A stretch of 64,000 nucleotides of DNA from Arthrobacter sp. 131MFCol6.1 (lineage in GTDB: Bacteria > Actinomycetota > Actinomycetes > Actinomycetales > Micrococcaceae), in NCBI RefSeq assembly GCF_000374925.1, contig NZ_KB895541.1:746122-810121 (forward strand). Direction: 5' to 3'. Positions 7,353-16,224 of this stretch are shown here, piece by piece. The number at the start of each line of letters is the position of its first letter. Positions within the stretch are counted from its first letter, which is position 1. A model generated the notes under the pieces. It saw only the letters and a list, made by a program, of their open reading frames with translations. It searched no databases and was not told the origin of the DNA. The position numbers and the translations under genes are program-made.

Positions 7353-8240
7353 ATGAGCTTTAACGACAACGCCCCGCTGGATCCGTCGCAGGTCCAGGAC
7401 CGCCGCGGGATGGGCCGCGGCCCGATGATCGGCGGCGGGATCGGCGGCGGCATCATCCTCCTGCTGGCAGCCCTCTTTGGCATCAATCCCCAGCTTCTCG
7501 AGGGTCTGGCCGGCACCGTCCAGGACCCCCAGACGCAGAGCCAGGGCTCTGCCCCCGCCTGCCAGACCGGCGCCGACGCCGACGCCCGCCTCGACTGCAG
7601 GATCACCGGCACGGTCAACAGCCTGAACGCCTTCTGGCCGGCCTATCTGGCCCAGTACAACACCAAGTACCCGCGGCCGAAGGCGGTGATCTTCGCCGGC
7701 GGAACCAACACCGGCTGCGGCGCCGCCACATCGGACGTGGGGCCGTTCTACTGCCCCGTCGACACCACGGCGTACTTCGATCCCGGCTTCTTCCAGGAAC
7801 TCGTGGACCGGTTTGGCTCCTCCGGCGGCCCCCTGGCGCAGGAATATGTGGTGGCCCACGAATTCGGCCACCACGTCCAGAACCTGCTTGGCGACCTCGA
7901 CCGGGCACAACAGGACCCCCAGGGCCCCGGTTCCGGAGGTGTCCGGGTTGAGCTCCAGGCCGACTGCTACGCAGGGCTGTGGGCCCACTATGCAACGACG
8001 CAGGCAGATCCCAAGACCGGCCAGCCCTACCTCGAACCCTTCACTGACCAGGATGTGAAGGACGCCCTGTCGGCGGCCTCGGCCGTCGGCGATGACCGCA
8101 TCCAGAAGGCCGCCACGGGCCGCGTCTCACCGGAGGCATGGACCCACGGATCAAGTGCCCAGCGGCAGAAGTGGTTCTACCAGGGGTACACCACCGGGGA
8201 CATCAACAAGTGCGACACGTTCGCGGTGGCAACGCCCTAG
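7353..8240 (+). CDS. Membrane-anchored neutral zinc metallopeptidase (YpfJ family)
   Basis: A 295-residue protein. Residues about 25-50 form a Gly-rich hydrophobic helix (GGGIGGGIILLLAALFGI) that should anchor it in the membrane with the bulk outside. The body has the zinc motif HEFGHH at about residue 169, followed about 30 residues on by the conserved VELQADCYAGLWAHY, whose Glu/Asp can supply the third ligand. Four Cys are present in the extracellular part (CQTGAD, CRITG, CGAATS, CPVDTT) and could form disulfides. Substrate is unknown for the family. It is divergent from the ligase and convergent with the hypothetical gene 30 bp downstream. Confidence 0.88.
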   Translation: MSFNDNAPLDPSQVQDRRGMGRGPMIGGGIGGGIILLLAALFGINPQLLEGLAGTVQDPQTQSQGSAPACQTGADADARLDCRITGTVNSLNAFWPAYLAQYNTKYPRPKAVIFAGGTNTGCGAATSDVGPFYCPVDTTAYFDPGFFQELVDRFGSSGGPLAQEYVVAHEFGHHVQNLLGDLDRAQQDPQGPGSGGVRVELQADCYAGLWAHYATTQADPKTGQPYLEPFTDQDVKDALSAASAVGDDRIQKAATGRVSPEAWTHGSSAQRQKWFYQGYTTGDINKCDTFAVATP

Positions 8241-8270
8241 CCCCAGCGCTCCAGCCCCAATCCCGTGCCC

Positions 8271-8867
8271 TCACCCGCGGGGCCGGCGCCGGGCAGGGAC
8301 CTCGACATAGCTGAAGAATCCGGCATGGCCCAGGTGCCGGTGCTTGGGATGCCACACCGGGCGGTACTGGTGCCCGAACGGGTCGGTCACCAGGACCGTG
8401 TCCAGCCGGTTGTTTCCGGCCAGGAGGCGGTCGACGTCGGCCAGCGCATTGCGCCGCGTGGCCAGACCGTCGATGTTCAGGCTCCAAAGCCCCAGCTCGA
8501 CGTCGGTTCCGCGCTCCAGCTGCAGCGTTTCGAACAGGCCGGCCACGAGCCCGGCGAGCCCGACGGGATCAACACGTTGCAGCCGGTGAGACTCGGGATG
8601 CACGTCGCGTGCCTCGGCGAGGGCCTGGCGCAGCCAGTGGAACTCCACGGATCCCAGGGGCGGTCCCAGGCGCAGGTGGCGGTTCTTGTCCAGCTCCAGC
8701 CGGTACGTGGTGGCGCCGCGGTCAAGGATGCACGGAGCTTCGCCGACATATTCGAAGTCGGCCAGGAGGGCTTCCCGGGAGCGGTAGTAGGAGAACTCGC
8801 CGCTGTCCTCGACAACCACGAAGTCCCCGCTGGCACCGGAAGGCCGCGGCGGTGGAGTGGCATCCAT
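8271..8867 (-). CDS. Hypothetical protein
   Basis: A 198-residue soluble protein I do not recognise. ATG at 8867 (MDATPPP) is selected because AGGAGG lies 9 nt upstream; the frame is open further 5' but with low-quality sequence. It is acidic and Leu/Arg-rich, with no signal peptide or membrane helix. A C-terminal stretch is His-rich (YRPVWHPKHRHLGHAGFF), which might bind metal. It is downstream of the suf operon but separated from it by a strong terminator, so it is probably expressed on its own. Confidence 0.75.
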   Translation of the reverse strand: MDATPPPRPSGASGDFVVVEDSGEFSYYRSREALLADFEYVGEAPCILDRGATTYRLELDKNRHLRLGPPLGSVEFHWLRQALAEARDVHPESHRLQRVDPVGLAGLVAGLFETLQLERGTDVELGLWSLNIDGLATRRNALADVDRLLAGNNRLDTVLVTDPFGHQYRPVWHPKHRHLGHAGFFSYVEVPARRRPRG

Positions 8868-8983
8868 ATCCGTGTGCCTCCTGTTCGACGGCGTGCCCGG
8901 CCCGAAGCGTGTGGAGCCGTTGTCTTTATCAGACCACCGCCAGGACCATATGGGAACGGCGGCGGGAACACCGGAACGAAATG

Positions 8984-9024
8984 ACGACGGCGGCCCCACC
9001 TCAATGAGGTGGGGCCGCCGTCGT
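8984..9024 (-). terminator. Suf operon terminator
   Basis: A near-perfect hairpin: 20-base arms at 8984-9003 and 9005-9024 are exact reverse complements around one base. It begins 53 bp beyond the sufT stop in the direction of transcription. It can also act on plus-strand transcription reading through from the metallopeptidase side. Confidence 0.8.
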
Positions 9025-9076
9025 ACACGGTCCGGGCCATGCCGGCCCGCCGTGCGGTCCTGCTATGTGTGCGGAT

Positions 9077-9409
9077 CTAGATGTTGAAGCCCAGGGCGCG
9101 CATCTGGTCGCGGCCGTCCTCGGTGATCCGTTCCGGACCCCATGGCGGCATCCACACCCAGTTGAGCCGCCAGTCGTCGACGATCCCGTCCAGGGCCTTG
9201 CCGACCTGCTCCTCGATCACGTCGGTGAGCGGGCAGGCGGCGGTGGTGAGCGTCATGTCGATGAGCAGCGCGCCGTCGTCGTCCGAGTACTTCAGACCGT
9301 ACAGCAGGCCCAGGTCAACGATGTTGACCCCGAGTTCCGGGTCGATCACATCCTTGAGCGCCTCTTCGACATCCTCGAGGCCCGTGCGGGCCACATTGAG
9401 TTCGGTCAT
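9077..9409 (-). CDS. sufT: SufT-like DUF59 iron-sulfur assembly factor
   Basis: A 110-residue MIP18/DUF59 protein of the kind that helps mature iron-sulfur proteins. The family core is visible: DPELGVNIVDLGLLYG near the N-terminus and LTTAACPLTD in the middle, whose Cys is the conserved functional residue. It ends the suf operon, 13 bp after sufC. The canonical actinobacterial order places sufS and sufU between sufC and sufT; both are absent here. Confidence 0.9.
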   Translation of the reverse strand: MTELNVARTGLEDVEEALKDVIDPELGVNIVDLGLLYGLKYSDDDGALLIDMTLTTAACPLTDVIEEQVGKALDGIVDDWRLNWVWMPPWGPERITEDGRDQMRALGFNI

Positions 9410-9422
9410 TGCGGAGTCCTAA

Positions 9423-10220
9423 CTACGCCTGGGCTGCCGCCGAGGCGGCAGCGATGGTGGCCGCCCCTGCGCCGGTGGCGTAGCGGTCGTAGCCTTCGTC
9501 TTCGAGGCGGTCGGCGAGCTCCGGGCCGCCCTCTTCCACAACCTGGCCATCGACGAACACGTGCACGAAGTCCGGCTTGATGTAGCGCAGGATCCGGGTG
9601 TAGTGCGTGATGAGCAGGGTGCCCATGTTGCCTTCGCCGTGGGCGCGGTTGACGCCCTCGGAGACAACCTTGAGCGCGTCGACGTCCAGGCCGGAGTCGG
9701 TCTCGTCGAGGATGGCGAACTTCGGCTTGAAGAGCTCGAGCTGGAGGATCTCGACGCGCTTCTTCTCGCCGCCGGAGAAGCCTTCGTTGACGTTGCGCTG
9801 GGTGAAGTCGGCGTCGATGCGCAGCTGCGCCATGGCAGCCTTGACGTCCTTGGTCCACGTGCGCAGCTTGGGGGCTTCGCCGTCGATCGCGGTCTTGGCA
9901 GTGCGCAGGAAGTTGGTCATGCTCACGCCCGGGACCTCGACGGGGTATTGCATGGCAAGGAACAGGCCGGCGCGGGCACGCTCGTCGACGCTCATGGCGA
10001 GGACGTCTTCACCGTCGAGGGTGATCGTGCCGGAGGTGACCTTATAGCGCGGGTGTCCGGCGATGGTGGACGCCAGCGTGGACTTGCCGGAACCGTTGGG
10101 GCCCATGATGGCGTGCGTCTCGCCGGTCCTGATGGTCAGGCTGACGCCCTTCAGGATTTCCTTGGTGCCCTGCTCGGTGTCAATGCTGACGTGCAGGTCC
10201 TTGATCTCAAGAGTCGACAT
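9423..10220 (-). CDS. sufC: Fe-S cluster assembly ATPase SufC
   Basis: A 265-residue ABC-type ATPase that joins SufB and SufD in the SufBCD scaffold. Walker A is GPNGSGKST, the signature FSGGEKKRVEIL, and Walker B AILDETDSGLD, the characteristic SufC form. ATG at 10220 (MSTLEIKDL) is chosen because SufC homology starts there and a GAGGAGAA Shine-Dalgarno-like stretch lies just upstream. An 88-bp gap separates it from the Rieske gene, longer than the other spacings in this operon. Confidence 0.95.
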   Translation of the reverse strand: MSTLEIKDLHVSIDTEQGTKEILKGVSLTIRTGETHAIMGPNGSGKSTLASTIAGHPRYKVTSGTITLDGEDVLAMSVDERARAGLFLAMQYPVEVPGVSMTNFLRTAKTAIDGEAPKLRTWTKDVKAAMAQLRIDADFTQRNVNEGFSGGEKKRVEILQLELFKPKFAILDETDSGLDVDALKVVSEGVNRAHGEGNMGTLLITHYTRILRYIKPDFVHVFVDGQVVEEGGPELADRLEDEGYDRYATGAGAATIAAASAAAQA

Positions 10221-10308
10221 GTGTCTTGTTCTCCTCTGCACCGTGCCCTCGGCACTGTGCGTTTTCTTGGCGATAAGTTTTCTTGTGCGGGTTGCCGGCT
10301 GCAGGCAG

Positions 10309-10668
10309 CTAGCTGAAGGTTGGAGCCTCGGCGCCGTTCAGGACGTTGGTGAAGTCCACGTAGACCTCGTCATCCACGACTGTCACGGCAAACACGGGAA
10401 CAGGATCATAGGCTGGCAGCTGGAGCGGCTCGCCGCTGCGCAGGTCGAACTGGGATCCGTGGCCCCAGCACTCGATCTTGCAGCCTTCGACCTCCCCTTC
10501 GGAGAGGGAGATGTCCGCGTGTGAGCAGGTGTCGCCGATGGCGTGGATCTCCCCCATCGAGTCCTTCACGATCGCTACCGGGTAGTCGTCGATGAGGATC
10601 CGCAGCGCCTGCTTGAGTTGGATCTCGCTGGCGTTGCAGACCAGCTCGCCCTTTGGCTGTTCAGTCAT
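10309..10668 (-). CDS. Rieske-type [2Fe-2S] protein in suf operon
   Basis: A 119-residue protein with the complete Rieske cluster motif: CSH (CxH) and CWGH (CxxH) separated by about 16 residues, within DTCSHADISLSEG and IECWGHGSQFD. It resembles the small ferredoxin subunit of non-heme iron oxygenases, but no oxygenase gene is nearby. Its place between sufD and sufC suggests a role in electron supply or as a client of cluster assembly; that is inference. 31 bp separate it from sufD. Confidence 0.9.
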   Translation of the reverse strand: MTEQPKGELVCNASEIQLKQALRILIDDYPVAIVKDSMGEIHAIGDTCSHADISLSEGEVEGCKIECWGHGSQFDLRSGEPLQLPAYDPVPVFAVTVVDDEVYVDFTNVLNGAEAPTFS

Positions 10669-10699
10669 TGATGTAGTCCGTGTTCTCTAGTGCTGGGCA

Positions 10700-11986
10700 C
10701 TAGTGGTTGGTCGCCGCGAGTTCGCGCTCGACGGCTTCCGTGAGGCGCTCTTCGATGGCCGGAACGTTGATCTTCTGGATGATCTCGTTCAGGAACCCGC
10801 GGACCACCAGGCGGCGGGCCACCTCTTCCGGGATGCCACGGGCCATCAGGTAGAACAGGTGCTGGTCATCGAATCGTCCGGTGGCGCTGGCGTGGCCGGC
10901 GCCGGCGATCAGGCCGGTCTCGATCTCAAGGTTCGGCACGGAATCGGCGCGGGCACCGTCGGTCAGGACCAGGTTGCGGTTGGCCTCGTAGGTGTCGGTG
11001 CCTTCTGCTTCCTTGCGGATCAGAACGTCACCGACCCACACGGTGTGCGCGTTACGGCCCTGCAGGGCGCCCTTGTACAGGACGTTGGACTTGCAGTTGG
11101 CCACGGCGTGGTCCACGAACAGGCGCTGCTCGAGGTGCTGGCCGGCGTCGGCGAAGTACAGGCCGAACAATTCCACTTCGGCGCCCGGGGCGGTGAAGCG
11201 TGCCGAGGGCGTGACGCGCACGAGGTCGCCGCCGAGGCTGACCACGATGTGCTTGAACTTCGCGTCGCGGCCGAGCTTCGCCTGCTGGGAGGAGGCGTGT
11301 ACGGCGTCGTCGTTCCATTCCTGGAGCGAGATGACGGTCAGCTGCGCGCCGTCCTCAACGAGGATTTCAATGTTTTCCGAGACGACGGCGGTGCCCTGGT
11401 GGTCCAGGACGACGACGGACTTGGAGAACTTTTCCGCGACGATCACGACGTGCTGCGCCGAAGCGTCGGTGCCCTGGCCGGTCAGCAGCACGCTGACCTC
11501 GCCGTCCACCTGGACCTCGGACGGGACCGTGATGACGGTGGCCTCGGTGAAGTTCTCCCAGGCGTTCGCGGAGACGCGGTCCTCGGGGATGGCGGCGGAG
11601 CCGATCCGGCGGTCGTCACGGCCGACGGTCTCGACCTTGACGCTGTCCGGAGCGGTGACGCTCACGGCCGGTGCCGCACCGGTTAGGACCTCCGTGTGCA
11701 GGCCGCGGAGGCGCTTGAGCGGGGTGAAGCGCCAGTCCTCCTCCATGCCGGTCAGCGGTTTGAAGTCCGCCAGCTTGTACGACGTCAGGCGGCCGGCGCG
11801 TGAGCTGTCCGGTACGCCGACGCCGCCGCCGTGCGAGTGGCGCTTGACGGCTTCGCCGGCCAGCGGCGCCTTGGACTCAGCGGCGTTCAGCGGTGAGAGG
11901 CTTTCGCCTTCCTCGGTGAAGCCGTTGATAAACGGCTGGGCTGAGGGCGCGCCGATGCGGGCCTTTTCAGTAGTGATGTCAGTCAT
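10700..11986 (-). CDS. sufD: Fe-S cluster assembly protein SufD
   Basis: A 428-residue SufB/SufD-family protein of the SufBCD scaffold, with a right-handed beta-helix core expected. It contains the family motif HASATGRFDDQHLFYLMARGIPEEVARRLVVRGF near the C-terminus and a divergent, Ala/Gly-rich N-terminus, as typical for SufD. Start ATG at 11986 overlaps the sufB stop by one base (TAATG), implying coupled translation with its partner. Confidence 0.94.
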   Translation of the reverse strand: MTDITTEKARIGAPSAQPFINGFTEEGESLSPLNAAESKAPLAGEAVKRHSHGGGVGVPDSSRAGRLTSYKLADFKPLTGMEEDWRFTPLKRLRGLHTEVLTGAAPAVSVTAPDSVKVETVGRDDRRIGSAAIPEDRVSANAWENFTEATVITVPSEVQVDGEVSVLLTGQGTDASAQHVVIVAEKFSKSVVVLDHQGTAVVSENIEILVEDGAQLTVISLQEWNDDAVHASSQQAKLGRDAKFKHIVVSLGGDLVRVTPSARFTAPGAEVELFGLYFADAGQHLEQRLFVDHAVANCKSNVLYKGALQGRNAHTVWVGDVLIRKEAEGTDTYEANRNLVLTDGARADSVPNLEIETGLIAGAGHASATGRFDDQHLFYLMARGIPEEVARRLVVRGFLNEIIQKINVPAIEERLTEAVERELAATNH

Positions 11987-13449
11987 TAACCGACCGATCC
12001 TTCCATCTGCAGTTCAATCAGTCGGTTCAGCTCGAGGGCGTATTCCATCGGCAGTTCGCGGGCAATCGGCTCGATGAAGCCGCGGACGATCATCGCCATG
12101 GCCTCGTCTTCGCGCATGCCGCGGGACATCAGGTAGAACAACTGCTCTTCGCTGACCCGCGAGACCGTGGCCTCGTGGCCCATCGTGACGTCGTCCTCGC
12201 GGATGTCGATGTACGGGTAGGTGTCAGACCGGCTGATGGTGTCCACCAGGAGCGCGTCGCAGCGGACCGTGTTGGCCGAGTGCTTGGCGCCTTCGCGGAC
12301 CTGGACCAGGCCGCGGTAGGCGGCACGGCCGCCGCCGCGGGCCACGGACTTGGAGATGATCGAGCTCTTGGTGTTGGGCGCGATGTGGACCATCTTGGAG
12401 CCGGTGTCCTGGTGCTGGCCTTCGCCGGCGAACGCGATGGACAGGGTCTCGCCCTTGGCGCCTTCGCCCACGAGGTAGACGGCCGGGTACTTCATGGTGA
12501 CCTTGGAGCCGATGTTGCCATCGATCCACTCCATGGTGGCGCCCTCTTCGCAGATGGCGCGCTTGGTGACCAGGTTGTACACGTTGGTGGACCAGTTCTG
12601 GATGGTCGTGTAGCGGACGCGGGCGCCCTTCTTCACGATGATTTCCACGACGGCGGAGTGCAGCGAGTCCGAGGTGTAAATCGGCGCGGTGCAGCCTTCG
12701 ATGTAGTGGACGTAGGAGTCCTCGTCCGCGATGATCAGCGTGCGCTCGAACTGGCCCATGTTTTCCGTGTTGATGCGGAAGTAGGCCTGCAGCGGGATGT
12801 CCACGTGGACGCCCTTGGGCACGTAAACGAAGGAACCACCGGACCAGACGGCCGTATTCAGCGACGCGAACTTGTTGTCGCCCACCGGGATGATGGTGCC
12901 GAAGTACTCCTGGAAGATCTCCGGGTGCTCGCGCAGCGCGGTGTCCGTGTCCAGGAAGATGACGCCCTGCTGTTCCAGGTCCTCGCGGATCTGGTGGTAG
13001 ACCACCTCAGACTCGTACTGGGCGGCGACGCCGGAGACGAGGCGGCTGCGCTCGGCTTCCGGGATGCCCAGCTTCTCGTAGGTGTTCCGGATGTCCTCGG
13101 GCAGGTCTTCCCAGGTTGCGGCCTGCTTCTCGGTGGAGCGCACGAAGTACTTGATGTTGTCGAAGTCGATGCCGGACAGGTCCGCGCCCCAGGTGGGCAT
13201 GGGCTTGCGGTCGAAGTACTTCAGGCCCTTGAGCCGGAGGTCGAGCATCCATTCCGGCTCGTTCTTCTTAGCCGAAATATCGCGGACAACGTCTTCATCG
13301 ATGCCGCGCCGGGCGTTGGCCCCGACGTCGTTCTTGTCGGCCCAGCCGTACTCATAGGTGCCGATTCCGTGGAGCTCGGGATTCTTTTCCAGAATCTCCG
13401 AAATCACAGTAGAGTCAGCAACCTTCTTCTCTGATAGTTGGTCCGTCAT
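11986..13449 (-). CDS. sufB: Fe-S cluster assembly protein SufB
   Basis: A 487-residue SufB. The conserved blocks [31 protein letters not shown] (with the Cys implicated in persulfide transfer), [17 protein letters not shown] and [11 protein letters not shown] are all present, as is the C-terminal [15 protein letters not shown] at 13449 is chosen because AAAGG lies 5 nt upstream; a GTG at 13452 is equally in frame. It begins within the stop codon of the regulator gene upstream, so sufR and sufB are tightly coupled. Confidence 0.95.
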   Translation of the reverse strand: MTDQLSEKKVADSTVISEILEKNPELHGIGTYEYGWADKNDVGANARRGIDEDVVRDISAKKNEPEWMLDLRLKGLKYFDRKPMPTWGADLSGIDFDNIKYFVRSTEKQAATWEDLPEDIRNTYEKLGIPEAERSRLVSGVAAQYESEVVYHQIREDLEQQGVIFLDTDTALREHPEIFQEYFGTIIPVGDNKFASLNTAVWSGGSFVYVPKGVHVDIPLQAYFRINTENMGQFERTLIIADEDSYVHYIEGCTAPIYTSDSLHSAVVEIIVKKGARVRYTTIQNWSTNVYNLVTKRAICEEGATMEWIDGNIGSKVTMKYPAVYLVGEGAKGETLSIAFAGEGQHQDTGSKMVHIAPNTKSSIISKSVARGGGRAAYRGLVQVREGAKHSANTVRCDALLVDTISRSDTYPYIDIREDDVTMGHEATVSRVSEEQLFYLMSRGMREDEAMAMIVRGFIEPIARELPMEYALELNRLIELQMEGSVG

Positions 13450-14324
13450 CACGGCCTTTCTTGGAGATGGTTGGATACTTCGTCCGGGTTGACCGGTGCT
13501 GCGGGACTGGGAGTCCCGACGGCGGCCGGACGGCCCGTAGGTATGTGGGTGGTGCAGACGTGCCCGCCGCGCGCCAGAGTGGACAGCCGGCGCACGTCGA
13601 CGCCGACCAGCCGGGAGAACACTTCGGTCTCCACGTCGCAGAACACGGGGAACTGGGCAGCCAGGTGCTGGATGGGGCAGTGCCCCTGACAGAGCTGGAC
13701 GCTGGAGAGCGCGGCCGGGAGCGGGGCCTTGGCTTCGATCGACTGCGCCGAGGCCACGAACCCGTCGCGACTCAGGGCCGCGGAGAGAGCCTGGGCGCGG
13801 GCGGTGATGTCCGGTCCGGCCTGCTCGATCTCCGGTGCGTAGCGGCGCTCCATGTCGGCGAACCGCTCGACGGCGAACTGCCGCACGGCCTCGGGGCCTG
13901 CCGCCTCGCCCAGGCGGCGCAGCGCCACGGAGGCGATGTCGAGGTAGTCGTTGCCCAGGTTCGACTGGCCCTGGGAGCTCAGGACGTAGCGGCGGGCGGG
14001 CCGTCCGGCGCCGGCACCGGCGCGGGCAACCCGCTTGACCTCAATCACTCCGCTGCGCGCGAGGTGGTCCAGGTGTCGGCGCACGGCTGCCGGGGTGAAG
14101 CCCAGAAGATCGCCGAGTTCGGCTGCGCTGATGGGTCCATGCTCCAGCACCGCGTTCAGGACGCGGTCACGCGTGCGCTCTTCGGCGTCGTGCGTGTGGG
14201 TGCCGGCCGCCGCGGGAACTACGTCCGGAACGGCCGCCACGTGTGCCCGGGCGGACCCGACGCGCGCGGCGCCGCGGCCGGAGGGGACTGCGGACGCAGC
14301 GGCTCCGGACACAGAGGGGGTCAT
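13449..14324 (-). CDS. sufR: SufR-type iron-sulfur-sensing transcriptional regulator
   Basis: A 291-residue protein with a winged helix-turn-helix at about 55-110 ([31 protein letters not shown]) and a [10 protein letters not shown] wing. The C-terminal half has the Cys cluster expected of SufR: CQGHC, then FCD about 14 residues later, then a further Cys in GGHVCTTH. In mycobacteria and cyanobacteria such proteins bind a [4Fe-4S] cluster and repress suf; the same role is inferred here from sequence and position as first gene of the operon. ATG at 14324 is preferred over GTG at 14333. It is divergent from the ABC-2 exporter. Confidence 0.9.
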   Translation of the reverse strand: MTPSVSGAAASAVPSGRGAARVGSARAHVAAVPDVVPAAAGTHTHDAEERTRDRVLNAVLEHGPISAAELGDLLGFTPAAVRRHLDHLARSGVIEVKRVARAGAGAGRPARRYVLSSQGQSNLGNDYLDIASVALRRLGEAAGPEAVRQFAVERFADMERRYAPEIEQAGPDITARAQALSAALSRDGFVASAQSIEAKAPLPAALSSVQLCQGHCPIQHLAAQFPVFCDVETEVFSRLVGVDVRRLSTLARGGHVCTTHIPTGRPAAVGTPSPAAPVNPDEVSNHLQERP

Positions 14325-14436
14325 GGAATACACAACACAATCATGTCGTAATTTACTCCGGCATTCCAGTAAGGCATGGCTTGCCTGCGCGACCAGCCCC
14401 TCCGGGGGGCCGGCGTACTACATCGCGTAGAATGCT
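14325..14436. promoter_or_regulatory. Divergent control region, sufR / ABC exporter
   Basis: This 112-bp stretch is the only place for the suf operon promoter. It holds a 5-bp inverted repeat TTACT-N10-AGTAA at 14353-14372, a possible but weak operator candidate. The mycobacterial SufR box as I remember it (ACACT-N5-TGTGA) is not present. The right end carries the -10 of the exporter gene. Confidence 0.35.
14428..14433 (+). promoter_or_regulatory. Putative -10 element of the ABC-2 exporter operon
   Basis: TAGAAT is followed by 6 nt and then GTG at 14440. This fits a leaderless transcript starting at the start codon, and there is no Shine-Dalgarno in front of either candidate GTG. Confidence 0.5.
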
Positions 14437-14439
14437 GTG

Positions 14440-15408
14440 GTGCGATCTCCCGAATCCCCCGTTCTGACCATCAACGGGCTTGTCAAGGATGTTGGTCCAC
14501 TGCCCACCCTCGACGGCAAGATGCTGCGCGTGGTCAGCGGCCTCTCCCTCATCGCCGAACGCGGCCAGGTCACGGCCCTGCTCGGCGCCAATGGCGCGGG
14601 CAAGACCACCACCATCGAATGCGCCCAGGGGCTGCAAAAGCGCACCGCCGGCGCCATCAGCCTACTCGGCCACGATCCGGATTCGGCCGGCGCGGGCCTC
14701 CGCGCCCGGGTGGGGGTGATGCTGCAGGACGGCGGCCTGCCGCCGTCGGCCCGGCCCATCCCCCTGCTGCGGCACATCGCCGGCATGTACCAGGACCCCT
14801 GGCCGGTGGATGAACTCATCGGACGCCTGGGGATCGACTCTTTCAGCCGCACCAACGTGCGGCGCCTGTCCGGCGGGCAGAAACAGCGCCTCGCCCTGGC
14901 CGCGGCGCTGGTCGGCAATCCGGAGGTCCTGTTCCTCGACGAGCCCAGCGCGGGCCTGGACCCGCAGTCCCGCCAGATGGTCTTCGATCTCATCTCCGAA
15001 CTGCGGAACAGCGGCATGGGCATCATCCTGACGACGCACCTCATGGACGACGCCCAACGCCTCGCGGACTACGTCTACATCATCGACGCCGGCCGCAACG
15101 TCGCCGAAGGCACCGTCGCCCAGCTCCTGCGCCACCAGCTGCCCGCCGGCGACACGTCGCAGCACATCCGCACCTTGCTCTTCGAAACCGAACCCGGCCT
15201 GGACTTCGCCGGCGTGCTGCCCGACGGCGTCGACGTCACTGAGGCGCGGGCCGGGAGTTATGCCGTAACCGGAGCCCTGACCCCCGCCGACCTTGCCGCG
15301 ATCACCGCGTGGTGGGCCCAGCGCGGGATCATGCCCAGCTCCCTGAGCCTTGAAGCGCGCAGCCTCGAGGACGTCTTTTTGGACATCTCCGGAAGGGAGA
15401 TCCGATGA
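14440..15408 (+). CDS. ABC-2 type exporter ATP-binding protein
   Basis: A 322-residue ATPase of the drug/polyether exporter type. It has Walker A GANGAGKTT at about 50, LSGGQKQRLALA, Walker B LFLDEPSAGLD and the LTTHLMDDA switch region, plus a C-terminal extension of about 80 residues typical of the group. GTG at 14440 is chosen over GTG 14437 because of the -10 spacing. It overlaps the permease gene by 4 bp. The transported substrate is unknown; the pair sits between suf and the heme A gene ctaA, as in several actinobacteria. Confidence 0.9.
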   Translation: MRSPESPVLTINGLVKDVGPLPTLDGKMLRVVSGLSLIAERGQVTALLGANGAGKTTTIECAQGLQKRTAGAISLLGHDPDSAGAGLRARVGVMLQDGGLPPSARPIPLLRHIAGMYQDPWPVDELIGRLGIDSFSRTNVRRLSGGQKQRLALAAALVGNPEVLFLDEPSAGLDPQSRQMVFDLISELRNSGMGIILTTHLMDDAQRLADYVYIIDAGRNVAEGTVAQLLRHQLPAGDTSQHIRTLLFETEPGLDFAGVLPDGVDVTEARAGSYAVTGALTPADLAAITAWWAQRGIMPSSLSLEARSLEDVFLDISGREIR

Positions 15409-16217
15409 CCCGCGTAACAGGTGGCGCCCCGCTGGAGAGCGCGCGCCGTGCCGGCGCGCCCCCTGCCGCGCACGGCAGCGCCCCCGCTTCCCTGCTGCGC
15501 CGCATCCTGCTGCAGGGGCAGTACGAAACCGTCACCATGCTCAGGAACGGCGAGCAGCTGATCCTCGCGATCGTGCTGCCGCTGCTGGCCATGGTCGGCC
15601 TGACCGTGACGCCGCTGCTGGACGGGCTTGGTGCGACCCGCATCAACGTCGCCGTTCCCGGCATCCTGGCCTTGTGCGCCATGTCTACGGCCTTCACGGG
15701 GCAGGGCATCTCCACCGGCTTCGACCGCCGCTACGGCGTGCTGCGCTTTCTGTCCACGACGCCCTTGGGCCGCACCGGCCTGATCGCGGGGAAGGTTCTG
15801 GCCGTCCTGGCGGTGCTGTTCCTTCAGGTGCTCATCGTGACCGCGGTGGCCGTGGTGCTGGGATGGCAGCCCAACCCCGCGGGCTGGCTGCCCGGGCTGG
15901 CCATCCTGGTCCTCGGCGCCGCCGCCTTCACGGCACTGGGGCTGCTGGTCGCCGGGACGGTCCGGCCGGAGGCGACCCTGGCTATCACCAACCTGCTCTG
16001 GATCCTGCTTGGCGCGCTGGGCGGAATCGTGATCCCGGCCGAACGGCTCCCGGCGCTGGCCCAGGCCGTGGTGCATTTCCTTCCCTCCGGCGCGCTGGGC
16101 CAGGCGCTGAGGGATGCTTTCCTGTACGGCAGCGTCAATGGTGCCGCCGTGCTTGTCCTGCTGCTCTGGACGGCGATCGCCGGCGGCGCAGCAACCCGTT
16201 GGTTCAAGTGGAATTGA
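15405..16217 (+). CDS. ABC-2 type exporter permease
   Basis: A 270-residue membrane protein with about six hydrophobic segments, partner of the preceding ATPase. After a 40-residue Ala/Arg-rich cytoplasmic tail come the segments LILAIVLPLLAMVGLTV, the FDRRYGVLRFLSTTPLGRTGLIAGK amphipathic loop characteristic of ABC-2 permeases, and further helices to the C-terminal WFKWN. It begins inside the ATPase stop (ATGA). ctaA starts 7 bp downstream, so all three are probably cotranscribed. Confidence 0.88.
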   Translation: MTRVTGGAPLESARRAGAPPAAHGSAPASLLRRILLQGQYETVTMLRNGEQLILAIVLPLLAMVGLTVTPLLDGLGATRINVAVPGILALCAMSTAFTGQGISTGFDRRYGVLRFLSTTPLGRTGLIAGKVLAVLAVLFLQVLIVTAVAVVLGWQPNPAGWLPGLAILVLGAAAFTALGLLVAGTVRPEATLAITNLLWILLGALGGIVIPAERLPALAQAVVHFLPSGALGQALRDAFLYGSVNGAAVLVLLLWTAIAGGAATRWFKWN

Positions 16218-16224
16218 GAAAACT

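Noticed and set aside
14341..14372. Mycobacterial-type SufR box
   Set aside because: The remembered ACACT-N5-TGTGA pattern is not present; only a weak TTACT-N10-AGTAA repeat was noted.
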